Below, piece by piece: positions 1 through 8,118 of a stretch of 64,000 bases of DNA. The DNA is from Streptomyces ficellus (lineage in GTDB: Bacteria; Actinomycetota; Actinomycetes; Streptomycetales; Streptomycetaceae), in contig NZ_CP034279.1 of NCBI RefSeq assembly GCF_009739905.1, positions 1,178,001-1,242,000 on the forward strand, read 5' to 3'. The notes under the pieces are model-generated. The model was not told where the DNA came from and did not search any database. It saw nothing but the letters and a program-made list of their open reading frames with translations. Every line of letters begins with the position of its first letter. Position 1 is the stretch's first letter. The position numbers were made by a program, and so were the translations under genes.

Positions 1-851
1 GAGCCGCCGAACATGGTGTTGACGGCGGCGGAGAACGGCGCGCTGGACTCGACGAGCCGGTCGTGGGCGACGAGCCCGAAGACGGACAGGGTGCCCAGCA
101 GGTAGATGACGGCGGCGCCGAGCGTGCCGAGGATCGTGGCGCGGCCGACGTTGCGCTGCGGGTCGCGGACCTCGCCGGCGCTGACGGCCGCGGACTCCAC
201 GCCCAGGTAGCTGAAGAGGAGGATGGCGGCGGACGCGGAGACGGCGCCGACCGCGCTGGTGTCACCGGCCTGGAAGGGGCCGAGGTTGGCGGAGTCGAAG
301 AAGAACAGTCCGCCGACGGCGACCAGGAGGAGCGGGACGAACTTGAGGACGGTGGCGGTCAGCTGGACCGCTCCGACGTACCGGGTGCCGGCGAGGTTGG
401 CGAGGGCGGGCAGCCACTGGAGGGCGAGGGCCGCCGCGATGGTCGTGGCCTTGTTGTCCTGGACGGGGACGAGGACGTCGAGGTAGCCGACGGCGGCGAC
501 GGCGAGGGCAGCGTTGGAGACCCAGGTGGTGATCCAGTACGACCAGGCGGCGAGGAAGCCGGCGAAGTCGCCGAAGGCCTCGCGGGCGTACACGTACGGG
601 CCGCCGGTGAGGGGGTGGCGCCGGGCGAGGCGGCCGAAGACCAGCGCGAGGGCGATGGCGCCGGCGGTGAGGACGCCGAAGGCGACGAGGCTGATGGTGC
701 CGTAGGGGGCGACGGAGGCGGGGAGGAGGAAGATCCCGCCGCCGATGATGTTGCCCATGACCAGGGCGGTCGCGATGGGCAGTCCGAAGCTGCGGGCGTG
801 CTTGGACCGCTCGTCGGGGGTGGGGTCGGTGATGAGGGGGGTGCTGGTCAT
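1..851 (-). CDS. APC-superfamily amino acid permease (C-terminus cut off by window edge)
   Basis: Integral-membrane amino acid/polyamine transporter of the APC superfamily, closest in style to AdiC/ArcD-type antiporters. The N-terminal 283 residues are visible. After a short hydrophilic N-terminus comes the family's first-helix signature GNIIGGGIFLLPASVAPYG (about residues 33-51), followed by about seven hydrophobic segments and the conserved SYLGVESAAVSAGEV stretch around residue 220. The start is ATG at 851, with an AAAGG about 14 bases upstream, so the ribosome site is weak. The phosphodiesterase gene upstream runs in the same direction and stops 66 bp before this start, so co-transcription is possible. 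Substrate cannot be told from sequence. Confidence 0.85.
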   Translation of the reverse strand, partial: MTSTPLITDPTPDERSKHARSFGLPIATALVMGNIIGGGIFLLPASVAPYGTISLVAFGVLTAGAIALALVFGRLARRHPLTGGPYVYAREAFGDFAGFLAAWSYWITTWVSNAALAVAAVGYLDVLVPVQDNKATTIAAALALQWLPALANLAGTRYVGAVQLTATVLKFVPLLLVAVGGLFFFDSANLGPFQAGDTSAVGAVSASAAILLFSYLGVESAAVSAGEVRDPQRNVGRATILGTLGAAVIYLLGTLSVFGLVAHDRLVESSAPFSAAVNTMFGG

Positions 852-870
852 GAGGGGTGGAGCGCCTTTC

Positions 871-902
871 GCCGTACAAACCTGAACATGGTCAGGTACG
901 GC
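871..902. promoter_or_regulatory. Nested inverted repeat before the permease gene
   Basis: Outer arms GCCGTA (871-876) and TACGGC (897-902) enclose inner arms CCTGA (881-885) and TCAGG (892-896), with a six-base loop and a four-base bulge on one side. It lies in the 66 bp between the phosphodiesterase stop and the permease start. It could be a weak transcription terminator for the former or an operator for the latter; there is no U-tract to favour termination. Confidence 0.35.
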
Positions 903-917
903 GAACGCTGCACCAAA

Positions 918-3017
918 TCAACCGTGTTTGTCCGGCACGACGCGGCCGGTAACCGGAAAAGCTTCTTCCGGTCGCGGTGGTGACGGGGATTCCTGCACCG
1001 GGACCTGCGGTCCCTGGACCTCGCGCAGCCAGCGCCGCAGCACCTGGTGGACCTCCTCCGCGCCGACCAGCCGGCTCCCGTCGGCGACCGGCGGGGACAT
1101 GGTGCGCGGGGAGAGCAGGAACGCCTCCGACTGCTCGCCGCCCAGCCCGCCGTGGGAGCCGATCTGCTCCTCGAAGGCGTGGACGGTGCCGGTGCGCGGG
1201 TCGTACGCGGAGTTGACCATGATGTCCGCGACGTGCGGGAAGGAGTCGGTGCGCCGGACGGCGTCGGCCGCGCCGGGGCCGAAGGGTGCGAGCGGGCCCT
1301 CGTCGGTGAGGTCGTCGACCGGCACGGCGAGCCTCGCGGGGCCGAGCACCACCGAGCCGTGCTCCTCGCTGCGCACCAGCAGGAAGCCTATGCCCGGGTG
1401 GTCGGCGAGGGTGTCCAGGAGGCCGGGGTGCCGTCGGTCGATCTCCTCGCGGGACATGCGGTACGACACGTCCGGGAAGGAGATCAGGCCCAGGTTGCCG
1501 GAGGCCAGCACGATGGGGCCGGAGGTGCGGGCGGGGCGCTCGTCGCGGCCCTCGACCGGCAGGTGCACCGCGCTGCGCAGCGTGTCCCGCGCCTCGGCGC
1601 CGCTCGGGGTGTGCTGGGCGCGGCGCGGTACGGGCAGCCCGCAACCGGCCCGGACCAGGTCGCGCAGCGTCAGCCCGTACGCCGACTCGAAGGTCTCGCC
1701 CGGGCTCTGGCCGTGGTCGGAGAGCAGCACGATCCGGTAGGGGCGCGGGGTGTGTTCGGCGACCTTCGCGAGCAGGGCCAGGGACCGGTCGAGGTTGGCG
1801 AGCACCCTGGCGGCGTCCCGGCTGTGCGGACCGGAGTGGTGGGCCACTTCGTCGTACGCGACGAGGTCGGCGTACACGGCCGTGCGGCCGGCCAGCATGT
1901 CGCCGATGACGGCGGCGACCACCACGTCCCGCTCGACGACGGTGGCGAAGGCCCGGATGAACGGGTAGAGGCCGCCGCGGCCGACGCGCGGGGTCTCGCC
2001 CCCGATCCGCGACCGGATGGACTGGCCGATCTCGCGGCACACCTCGGCGATGAACGAGATGGCGGTGCGGACGGCGTTGGCGGGGTCGCGGAAGTAGGCC
2101 ACGTACCCCGCGCGGGAGCGGTTGCGGCGGCCGCGGCGGGCGGAGACCGACAGCACGAGGGCGAGCTGGTCGGCGCCGCCGCTGAAGAGGTTGCCGCGAC
2201 TGGCGCCGTCCAGGGTGAGCAGTCCGCCGTCGCCGGTGCGCTCTATGGCGCGGCGTTGCAGTTCGGCGGCGCTGGCGGGCCGGTTGCTGACCATGAGCCG
2301 GCCGGTGTCCTTCTCGTACCAGCGGAAGGCGGGTACGTCGTGGTTGGTGCCGTGCAGGATGGCGAGCTGGCTGGCGCCGGTCTGGCTGGACCAGTCGGTG
2401 CGCCAGGGGGTGAGGCGGTGGGTGGAGCCCAGCCAGGCGGCGACGGTCGGCATGGTGCCGTCGGCGACGGCGTCCCGCAGCACCCGGTGTCCGACGCCGT
2501 CGAGCTGGAGGAACACCGTGCCGGGCGGGCTGTCGGGGCCGAGCGGCGGGGAGGTGGACCGCCGGCGGCCGGCGAGCCGGTAGAGGCGGCGCCGGTAGGC
2601 GTTGTCGTCGCGGACGGCGAGGGCCGTGGAGGTGGCGGAGGCGACGGCGGACATCACGGCGGCCACCACGACGGCGTTGTCGGGTGCGGCCTCGCCCCGC
2701 CCGTCGGGGATGAGCCAGAGCGCGAGCAGCAGCAGCGAGCCGTTGAGGAAGAAGGCGAGGAGCCCGAGGACCAGGGCGGGCACCAGCAGCAGGGCGCGGA
2801 CGACGAGCGGCCACACCAGCGCGCTCAGCAGGCCGAACGCGCCCGCTCCCCAGGCGGCGGTGACGGCGGTCCTGGTGGCGCTGTCGCCGTCGTCGGACTG
2901 GAGCTGGAAGTCGGGGAGCAGCCCGGCGAGGGCGAGGAGGGTGAGGGAGGACACCACCCACACCACGGCGATGCGCAGGAGGGCGCCGCCCGCCGTACGC
3001 CATCTTCCCGGTACCAC
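918..3017 (-). CDS. Membrane-anchored alkaline-phosphatase-superfamily phosphodiesterase with N-terminal holin-like domain
   Basis: 699 residues. Residues 12-34 and about 52-130 form four or so hydrophobic segments resembling the Phage_holin_4_2-type membrane domain seen at the N-terminus of actinobacterial proteins of this kind. From about residue 165 on there is an alkaline-phosphatase/type I phosphodiesterase fold with metal-site motifs: VFLQLDGVG (Asp173), SSQTGASQ (candidate nucleophile Thr213), YDEVAHHSGP, LLSDHGQS and IGSHGGLGG. The catalytic half probably faces outward, but topology was not computed. GTG at 3017 is chosen because it begins just before the first hydrophobic helix; upstream codons in this frame overlap the divergent gene. 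Substrate unknown; phosphodiester or sulfate ester hydrolysis is inferred from the family. Confidence 0.8.
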   Translation of the reverse strand: MVPGRWRTAGGALLRIAVVWVVSSLTLLALAGLLPDFQLQSDDGDSATRTAVTAAWGAGAFGLLSALVWPLVVRALLLVPALVLGLLAFFLNGSLLLLALWLIPDGRGEAAPDNAVVVAAVMSAVASATSTALAVRDDNAYRRRLYRLAGRRRSTSPPLGPDSPPGTVFLQLDGVGHRVLRDAVADGTMPTVAAWLGSTHRLTPWRTDWSSQTGASQLAILHGTNHDVPAFRWYEKDTGRLMVSNRPASAAELQRRAIERTGDGGLLTLDGASRGNLFSGGADQLALVLSVSARRGRRNRSRAGYVAYFRDPANAVRTAISFIAEVCREIGQSIRSRIGGETPRVGRGGLYPFIRAFATVVERDVVVAAVIGDMLAGRTAVYADLVAYDEVAHHSGPHSRDAARVLANLDRSLALLAKVAEHTPRPYRIVLLSDHGQSPGETFESAYGLTLRDLVRAGCGLPVPRRAQHTPSGAEARDTLRSAVHLPVEGRDERPARTSGPIVLASGNLGLISFPDVSYRMSREEIDRRHPGLLDTLADHPGIGFLLVRSEEHGSVVLGPARLAVPVDDLTDEGPLAPFGPGAADAVRRTDSFPHVADIMVNSAYDPRTGTVHAFEEQIGSHGGLGGEQSEAFLLSPRTMSPPVADGSRLVGAEEVHQVLRRWLREVQGPQVPVQESPSPPRPEEAFPVTGRVVPDKHG

Positions 3018-3146
3018 GCCGTTCGCTCCCGCCCTGCTCGCAGCCGTATCTGAAGCGACCCTACTCCGATCCCTCTCCGGTCGAGGAGGCGCGCATTTAG
3101 GCTCGTAAGAGCTCGAACGGGCGACGCGGGAGCGAGGAGGGCGGGC

Positions 3147-3929
3147 GTGCCGGTGGAGGTCACGTGGTGGGGTCATGCCACTTGTACGGTGCAGGACTCG
3201 GGGGTGCGGGTGCTGACCGACCCGTTGTTCGCGCGCCGGCTCGCGCACCTGCGGCGGCGGCGCGGGGCGCTGCCGCCGCCGGCCGCGGCGCGCGCGGAAG
3301 CGGTGCTGATCTCGCACCTGCACTCCGACCACCTGCACGTCCCGTCGCTGGCGCGGCTCGCGCCGGGTACCCGGCTGATCGTGCCCCGGGGCGCGGCGCG
3401 GGCGGTGCCGGCGCTGCGGAGGCTGGGCGCGGTGGCCGGGCTGAGGATCACGGAGGTGGCCGCCGGGGACGAGGTGAAGGTGGCGGAGCTGGCCGTCCGG
3501 GCGGTGCCGGCGCGCCACGACGGGCGGCGGCTGCCGGTGGGACCGCATCGGTCCCCCGCGCTCGGGTATGTGATCAGCGGTGCGGCGCGCACCTACTTCG
3601 CCGGGGACACCGGCCTGTACGACGGGATGGCGGCGGCCGTGGGCGAGGTGGACGTGGCGCTGCTGCCGGTCGGCGGGTGGGGGCCGTTCCTGGGGCACGG
3701 GCACCTGGACGCGAGGCGGGCGGCGGAGGCGCTGGCCGCGCTGGCGCCGCGGGCGGCGGTGCCGGTGCACTACGGCACGTACTGGCCGATCGGCCTGGAC
3801 GGGGTGCGGCCGCACGAGTTCCACGCGCCGGGTGACGAGTTCGCGCGGCACGCGGCGCGGCTGGCGCCAAGGGTGGCGGTGCACCGGCTGGGGCACGGCG
3901 AGAGCGTGCGGCCGGAGGTGTCGGAGTGA
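3147..3929 (+). CDS. MBL-fold metal-dependent hydrolase (UlaG/YtnP-like)
   Basis: 260-residue metallo-beta-lactamase-fold protein. The zinc-binding HxHxDH motif appears as SHLHSDHLH (His57, His59, Asp61, His62), with further ligand candidates His124 (PARHDG), Asp154 (FAGDTG) and a C-terminal PVHYGTYWP histidine. The WWGHATC opening is typical of UlaG/RomA-type hydrolases. The start is GTG at 3147 behind a purine-rich GAGGAGGGCGGGC site. Its stop overlaps the start of the DedA gene (ATG/GTGA type, four bases), so the two are probably translated together. Substrate is not predictable; some relatives act on lactones or phospholipid head groups. Confidence 0.85.
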   Translation: MPVEVTWWGHATCTVQDSGVRVLTDPLFARRLAHLRRRRGALPPPAAARAEAVLISHLHSDHLHVPSLARLAPGTRLIVPRGAARAVPALRRLGAVAGLRITEVAAGDEVKVAELAVRAVPARHDGRRLPVGPHRSPALGYVISGAARTYFAGDTGLYDGMAAAVGEVDVALLPVGGWGPFLGHGHLDARRAAEALAALAPRAAVPVHYGTYWPIGLDGVRPHEFHAPGDEFARHAARLAPRVAVHRLGHGESVRPEVSE

Positions 3930-4537
3930 TCCACGATCTGGTGGGTCAGTTGCCGACGGAGTCGACCCAGCAGGCGGTCGGCTACCCGGCGCTGTTCCTG
4001 CTGGTGGCTGCGGGGGCGCTGGTTCCGGTGGTGCCGACGGGGGCGATCGTCAGCTCGGCGGCTGTGGTGGCGGTGCATCAGACGACGCCGTTCGCGCTGC
4101 TGGTGGTGTTCCTGCTGGCGGCGAGCGCGGCGTTCGTGGGCGATGTGACGCTGTACTGGCTGGGCCGGCGCGGGGTGCGGTCGAAGAACGGTTCCCGCTG
4201 GCTGGAGCGGCTGCGCCGCCGCGCGTCGCCGGAGCACCTGGAGCAGGCGCAGGCGAAGCTGCGGGAGCACCGGGTGCCGGTGCTGGTGCTGTCCCGGCTG
4301 GTCCCGGCGGGCCGGATACCCGTGATGCTGGCGTGCCTGCTGGCGGAGATGCCGTTGCGCCGCTTCGCGCGCGGCAACCTTCCGGCGTGCGTGGCGTGGG
4401 CGCTGACGTACCAGCTGATCGGGATCCTGGGCGGTTCGCTGTTCGCCCGCCCGTGGCAGGGCGTGCTGGCGGCGGTCGTGCTGACGGTCCTGGTGGGCGC
4501 GGTGCCGTCGGTGTGGCGGCGGTGGCGGCACGCGTAG
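3926..4537 (+). CDS. DedA-family membrane protein
   Basis: 203 residues with the DedA/SNARE-associated domain: an early hydrophobic segment with PVVPTGAIVSSAA, a polar loop beginning GDVTLYWLGRRG (about residues 71-82) and the family motif SRLVPAGRIPVMLACLLAEM (about residues 117-136), where the conserved arginines and proline occur. Four or five membrane segments are visible. DedA proteins belong to the group implicated in lipid-carrier flipping (undecaprenyl phosphate or phosphatidylethanolamine) and membrane-potential maintenance. It overlaps the preceding hydrolase by four bases and converges on another hydrolase gene 26 bp downstream. Shorter than the usual 210-220 residues but complete in its motifs. 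Confidence 0.85.
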   Translation: MIHDLVGQLPTESTQQAVGYPALFLLVAAGALVPVVPTGAIVSSAAVVAVHQTTPFALLVVFLLAASAAFVGDVTLYWLGRRGVRSKNGSRWLERLRRRASPEHLEQAQAKLREHRVPVLVLSRLVPAGRIPVMLACLLAEMPLRRFARGNLPACVAWALTYQLIGILGGSLFARPWQGVLAAVVLTVLVGAVPSVWRRWRHA

Positions 4538-4563
4538 GCGGTGGGGTGCGTCCGGGCGGTGGG

Positions 4564-5634
4564 TTACGCGTGGAGGATCCGTGAGGCGCCGACGGGGAGG
4601 TCCCAGAGGCGGTCGCGGGGCAGGCCGGTCCGCTCCCAGGCGGCGTGGAGGCGGGTGAGGGGTTCCATGACGGGTTCGGCGGACAGGACGAAGGTGGCCC
4701 AGTGCATGGGGGCCATGACGTGGGCGCCGAGGTCCAGGAAGGCCTGGACGGCTTCTTCCGGGTCGGTGTGGACGTCGCGGAGCCACCAGCGGGGGGCGTA
4801 GGCGCCGATGGGCAGGAGCGCGAGGTCGATGCCGGGGAGGCGGCGGCCGATCTCCCGGAACCAGTGGCCGTAGCCGGTGTCGCCGGCGAAGTACACGCGG
4901 TGTCCATGGGCGTCGCGCACGACCCACCCGCCCCACAGGGAGCGGCAGGTGTCGGTGAGGGTGCGCTTGGACCAGTGGTGGGACGGGACGAAGTCGAAGC
5001 GGACGCCGCCCAGTTCGGTGTGCTCCCACCAGTCGAGTTCGGTGACGCGGGTGAAGCGGCGGCGCCGGAACCAGCGGCCGAGTCCGGCGGGGACGAGGAC
5101 GGGGGTGTCGCGGGGCAGGCGTCTGATCGTGGGCGCGTCGAGGTGGTCGTAGTGGTTGTGGCTGATGACGACGGCGTCGACGGGCGGCAGGTCCTCCCAG
5201 CGGACGCCGACGGGGGTGATGCGGGCGGGGGTGCCGAGGATGCGGCGCGACCAGACGGGGTCGGTGAGGACGGTGAGCCCGCCGGCGCGGATGATCCAGC
5301 TGGCGTGTCCGGCCCAGGTGACGGCGACGCCGCCGGTGTCCACGGCGGGCATGGGCTCCGGTGCGAACGGCAGGTGGGGGATGTCGCGGAGGCCTTCGGC
5401 GGTCGGCCGCACCGCTCCCTCGCGCGCGAGCCGGGCCATGGCGCGCACGCCGGGGAGCGGGGCGGTGAGCCGGTCGGCGAAGGATCTGGGCCAGGTGCGG
5501 CCCCGGGTGCGGTCGAGTGGGTGCGGGGCGCCGTCGCCGGGGGGCCGGGTGCGCCCGGGGGGCCCGTCCGGGGCCGGGTTGCCGGGGGTCCGGTCCGCGG
5601 GGGTCCGGTCAGTGGGTGCCGTCCGTTCCGTCAT
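4564..5634 (-). CDS. MBL-fold hydrolase of the NAPE-PLD/RomA type
   Basis: 356 residues. A proline-rich, probably disordered first 50 residues precede a metallo-beta-lactamase domain with VTWAGHASWII (about residue 105), the zinc motif ISHNHYDHLD (His159, His161, Asp163, His164), PSHHWSKRTLTDT, YFAGDTGYG and PMHWATFVLS. The SHHW and MHWATF motifs are the mark of the NAPE-hydrolysing phospholipase D/RomA subgroup, so a phospholipid or N-acyl phospholipid substrate is a reasonable guess. The stop converges on the DedA gene. The preceding aminotransferase-like gene is co-directional with only 13 bp between them, indicating an operon. Confidence 0.85.
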   Translation of the reverse strand: MTERTAPTDRTPADRTPGNPAPDGPPGRTRPPGDGAPHPLDRTRGRTWPRSFADRLTAPLPGVRAMARLAREGAVRPTAEGLRDIPHLPFAPEPMPAVDTGGVAVTWAGHASWIIRAGGLTVLTDPVWSRRILGTPARITPVGVRWEDLPPVDAVVISHNHYDHLDAPTIRRLPRDTPVLVPAGLGRWFRRRRFTRVTELDWWEHTELGGVRFDFVPSHHWSKRTLTDTCRSLWGGWVVRDAHGHRVYFAGDTGYGHWFREIGRRLPGIDLALLPIGAYAPRWWLRDVHTDPEEAVQAFLDLGAHVMAPMHWATFVLSAEPVMEPLTRLHAAWERTGLPRDRLWDLPVGASRILHA

Positions 5635-5647
5635 GTGCCAGCTCCGT

Positions 5648-6874
5648 TCACCGTGGTTCGTGGAGTTCGTGGAACGCGGAGGCGAACCCGTCCAGCGCCC
5701 GCTCCACGGGGGGCGATGCCAGGGGGTCGGCGGCGCCGAGGGTCTCCGCGCGCTCCTCGGGGGTGGCGCCCAGCAGGGGCCAGGTCGCCAGGCGCACCCG
5801 CAGCGCGCCGAGCTCGTCGCCGAAGCGGTGCCCGCCGGGTACGAGGACGCCGAGCCGGTCGGTCAGGTACTCCTCCAGCTCCATGGAGTCGGTCACCCCG
5901 CGCTCGGCGAGCCGGCCGCGCAGCGGGCCGAGGTCGGCGTACAGGTGCCGTCCCGCGCGGGGCGGCAGCGACAGCGCTCCGGCGGTGAGGACCGCGTGGT
6001 GCGCGGCGGCGGCCACGCGCGCGTGCACGGCGGCAGCGGCGGCCGCGCGGGTGGTGACCGGTTCGGGCTCGCCGAGCGCGTAGGCGGCGGCCGCGGCGAC
6101 CGGGGCGGCGACCTGCGCGCCGAGCGCGGTGAGCCGGTCGAGGGTGCGGGCGCGGCGGGCGGGGCCGGCTCCGGTGGCCGGGAAGCGGGCGAGGGCGGTG
6201 GGCCAGGCGGCGGGGGTGAGGGCGCCGGCGAGATCGCACAGGACGGTGACGTCGTCGGGGCACATCTCGGCCGGGCTGACGAGCACGGTGTCGTGCGGGT
6301 CGTGCAGGGTGTCCCGCCAGGTCTCGTCGCTGATGATGTGCAGGCCCTCGCCGACGGCCGCCTCGCAGGCCTCGCGGACGACCTCGGGCGGGGCGACCGT
6401 GGCGGTGGGGTCGTCGGCCACGGAGAGCAGGAGGAGCGTGGGGTGGCCGCCCTCGGCGCGTACCCGGCGCACGGTCTCCAGGAGCGCGAACGGATCGGGT
6501 ACGCCGCCGCACTCGGCGGGCGTCGGTACGTGGTAGGCGGGCCGGCCCAGGAGCCGGGCCTGCGGGGTCCACCAGGCGGGGCAGGGGCGGGGCAGGAGGA
6601 CGTCGCCGCCGTCGGCGGCCACCAGCGCGGAGAGCAGGGGCTGGGCGCCGGGCGCGACGGCGAGGTCCTCGGGGTGGCAGCGCAGTCCGCGCCGCCACCA
6701 GTAGCCGCAGGCCGCGTCGCGCAGGACCGGGCCGCCTCCGGGCGGTTCGGGTGCGGGGCGGCCGGCGGCGGCCGCGAGGACGGCGGTCAGTTCGGGCAGG
6801 ACGGGCAGGCCGGTCTCCGGCGCGGGCGGCCCGTAGCGGACGGGGCCGCGCCCTCGCGTGTCCGGCTGCCGCAT
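5648..6874 (-). CDS. Aminotransferase class I/II-like protein lacking the PLP lysine
   Basis: 408 residues with the overall plan of fold-type I aminotransferases: a VAPGAQPLLSAL cofactor-loop-like segment (about 73-84), the ring-stacking region GDVLLPRPCPAWW (about 90-102) and a SDETW motif (Asp183) matching the SDEVY aspartate that binds the pyridine nitrogen. The place where the SxSKxxG Schiff-base lysine should be reads LCDLAGALTPAAW (about 212-224), with no lysine. Reading the whole translation I find no lysine at any position. The protein is therefore unlikely to be a normal transaminase and may be a pseudoenzyme or ligand-binding regulator. It is followed 13 bp later by a co-directional hydrolase gene. 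Start ATG 6874 follows GGTGAGGGC. Confidence 0.65.
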   Translation of the reverse strand: MRQPDTRGRGPVRYGPPAPETGLPVLPELTAVLAAAAGRPAPEPPGGGPVLRDAACGYWWRRGLRCHPEDLAVAPGAQPLLSALVAADGGDVLLPRPCPAWWTPQARLLGRPAYHVPTPAECGGVPDPFALLETVRRVRAEGGHPTLLLLSVADDPTATVAPPEVVREACEAAVGEGLHIISDETWRDTLHDPHDTVLVSPAEMCPDDVTVLCDLAGALTPAAWPTALARFPATGAGPARRARTLDRLTALGAQVAAPVAAAAAYALGEPEPVTTRAAAAAAVHARVAAAAHHAVLTAGALSLPPRAGRHLYADLGPLRGRLAERGVTDSMELEEYLTDRLGVLVPGGHRFGDELGALRVRLATWPLLGATPEERAETLGAADPLASPPVERALDGFASAFHELHEPR

Positions 6875-6982
6875 GCCCTCACCTCCGCCGCTGGGGTGGC
6901 CGCCGCTGGGTGGTCCGGGGACATGTGCCCAGCCCTACAGCCCTTTATACGGAGGTTCTTCGCACCCCGCCGCTCCGGAGCG

Positions 6983-7015
6983 GCCCGCCCGGGGGCGGGG
7001 TGCCCCCGGGCGGGC
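6983..7015 (-). terminator. Strong stem-loop after the sigma factor gene
   Basis: Perfect 14-bp stem: GCCCGCCCGGGGGC (6983-6996) pairs with GCCCCCGGGCGGGC (7002-7015) around a five-base loop. It lies 5 bp beyond the sigma-factor stop codon on the minus strand and before the aminotransferase-like gene. No U-tract follows, which is common for terminators in high-GC actinobacteria. Confidence 0.7.
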
Positions 7016-7020
7016 GGGCG

Positions 7021-7815
7021 CTAGGCGGCGACGTCCCGCATGATGTCCTCCCGCATCTGGGTGCAGCAGCGGCTGATCAGCCGGGAGACGTGCATCTGCG
7101 AGATGCCGAGGTCCTCGGCGATGCGGCTCTGCGTCATGTCGCGGAAGAACCGCATGTAGAGGATCTTCTGCTCGCGCTCCGGCAGGCTGCGCAGGCGCGG
7201 CTTGACCGACTCGCGGTCGATGACGATGTCGAGGGCCGGGTCGGGGCCGCCGAGCGCGTCGACGAGCGTGTAGCCGTCCTCGGTGCCGGGCAGCTCGGCG
7301 TCGAGGGAGAGGGCGGTGAAGCTGTCCAGGGCCTCCAGCCCGGCCATCGCCTCCTCCTCGGTCATGCCCGCCTTCTTGGCGATCTCGGACACGGTGGGAG
7401 CGCGGCCTCCGACCGAGTGCGAGAGTTCCTGGTAGGCGGCGCGGACACGGCCGCGCAGGTCCTGGACGCGACGCGGCACGTGGAGGGTCCACATGTGGTC
7501 GCGGAAGTGACGCTTGATCTCGCCGGTGATGGTGGGGACGGCGAAGCTCTCGAAGGCCGCGCCGCGCTCCGGGTCGTACCGGTCCACGGCCTTGACCAGA
7601 CCGAGGGCGGCGACCTGCTTGAGGTCCTCCAGCGACTCGCCACGGTTCCGGAACCGGCCGGCGAGCCGGTCCGCCATGGGGAGCCAGGCACGGACGATGT
7701 CCTGTCGGACGGCTTCCCGTTCCTCGCCCTCGGGCAGGGTGGCCAGGCGCTGGAACGCGGCGGCCGTGTCGGGTGCGTCGTCGTGCGGATGCTTCGTGTG
7801 AGCGAGGGTTCGCAT
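7021..7815 (-). CDS. Group 3 RNA polymerase sigma factor, SigB/SigF/SigG family
   Basis: 264 residues. Region 2 is clear: LKQVAALGLVKAVDRYDPERG followed by FESFAVPTITGEIKRHFRDH (about residues 70-115). Region 3 includes the PTVSEIAKKAGM segment, and region 4 has the helix-turn-helix MTQSRIAEDLGISQMHVSRL near the C-terminus. The FAVPTITGEIKRHFRD signature is typical of the stress and sporulation sigma factors of Bacillus and Streptomyces (SigB, SigF and relatives). ATG 7815 is the first plausible start; the long in-frame extension upstream does not look like sigma protein. No anti-sigma gene lies next to it, so regulation by a distant partner-switch pair is likely. It may direct the adjacent stress-type genes. 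Confidence 0.88.
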   Translation of the reverse strand: MRTLAHTKHPHDDAPDTAAAFQRLATLPEGEEREAVRQDIVRAWLPMADRLAGRFRNRGESLEDLKQVAALGLVKAVDRYDPERGAAFESFAVPTITGEIKRHFRDHMWTLHVPRRVQDLRGRVRAAYQELSHSVGGRAPTVSEIAKKAGMTEEEAMAGLEALDSFTALSLDAELPGTEDGYTLVDALGGPDPALDIVIDRESVKPRLRSLPEREQKILYMRFFRDMTQSRIAEDLGISQMHVSRLISRCCTQMREDIMRDVAA

Positions 7816-8118
7816 GATGCTTTTCAGCTCCCTGAACGGCGCTGACGGTTGGCTGTCACCCCGAGGAGAGCTCCTTTCCCCGGGCACAGGACACGCCCGG
7901 AACGGTTCGCCGCTCCCACGGACGTGCCTCCGGTCCGAAGCACGAGATGCGCCTGCCCGGGGCCGACCCCGGCAAACTCCTTCCTCCATGCTGGCCGCCT
8001 CCGCGCGTTTTCGCCCCTCGGGGGCGCGGTACCCGGGCCCGTACGGCCGGAACGCCCAGCGCGTTACCGGCCGGTAAGAGGCAGGCAGACGACGGGTGAG
8101 AGCCCAGGAGGACCGCTG
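7816..8118. promoter_or_regulatory. Divergent promoter region between sigma factor and TPP enzyme
   Basis: 303 bp without a credible gene. On the minus strand, GTTC (8053-8050) and GGGTAC (8034-8029) are 15 bases apart, close to the Streptomyces SigB-class promoter pattern GNNT-N14-16-GGGTA; this would allow autoregulation of the sigma gene with a leader of about 210 bases. On the plus side there is the 14-bp palindrome listed separately and an AGGAGG ribosome site (8106-8111) seven bases before the TPP enzyme start. The promoter call rests on motif resemblance only. Confidence 0.4.
8064..8077. promoter_or_regulatory. 14-bp perfect palindrome, candidate operator
   Basis: TTACCGGCCGGTAA is a perfect palindrome located 41 bp upstream of the start codon of the TPP-dependent enzyme. 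Its position fits a repressor site around a promoter for that gene. The cognate regulator is unknown; no DNA-binding protein other than the sigma factor is encoded next to it. Confidence 0.5.

Noticed and set aside
892..3003. Alternative minus-strand frame of 703 codons within the phosphodiesterase gene.
   Set aside because: No domain and very Arg/Pro-rich; the other frame has the complete phosphodiesterase motifs.
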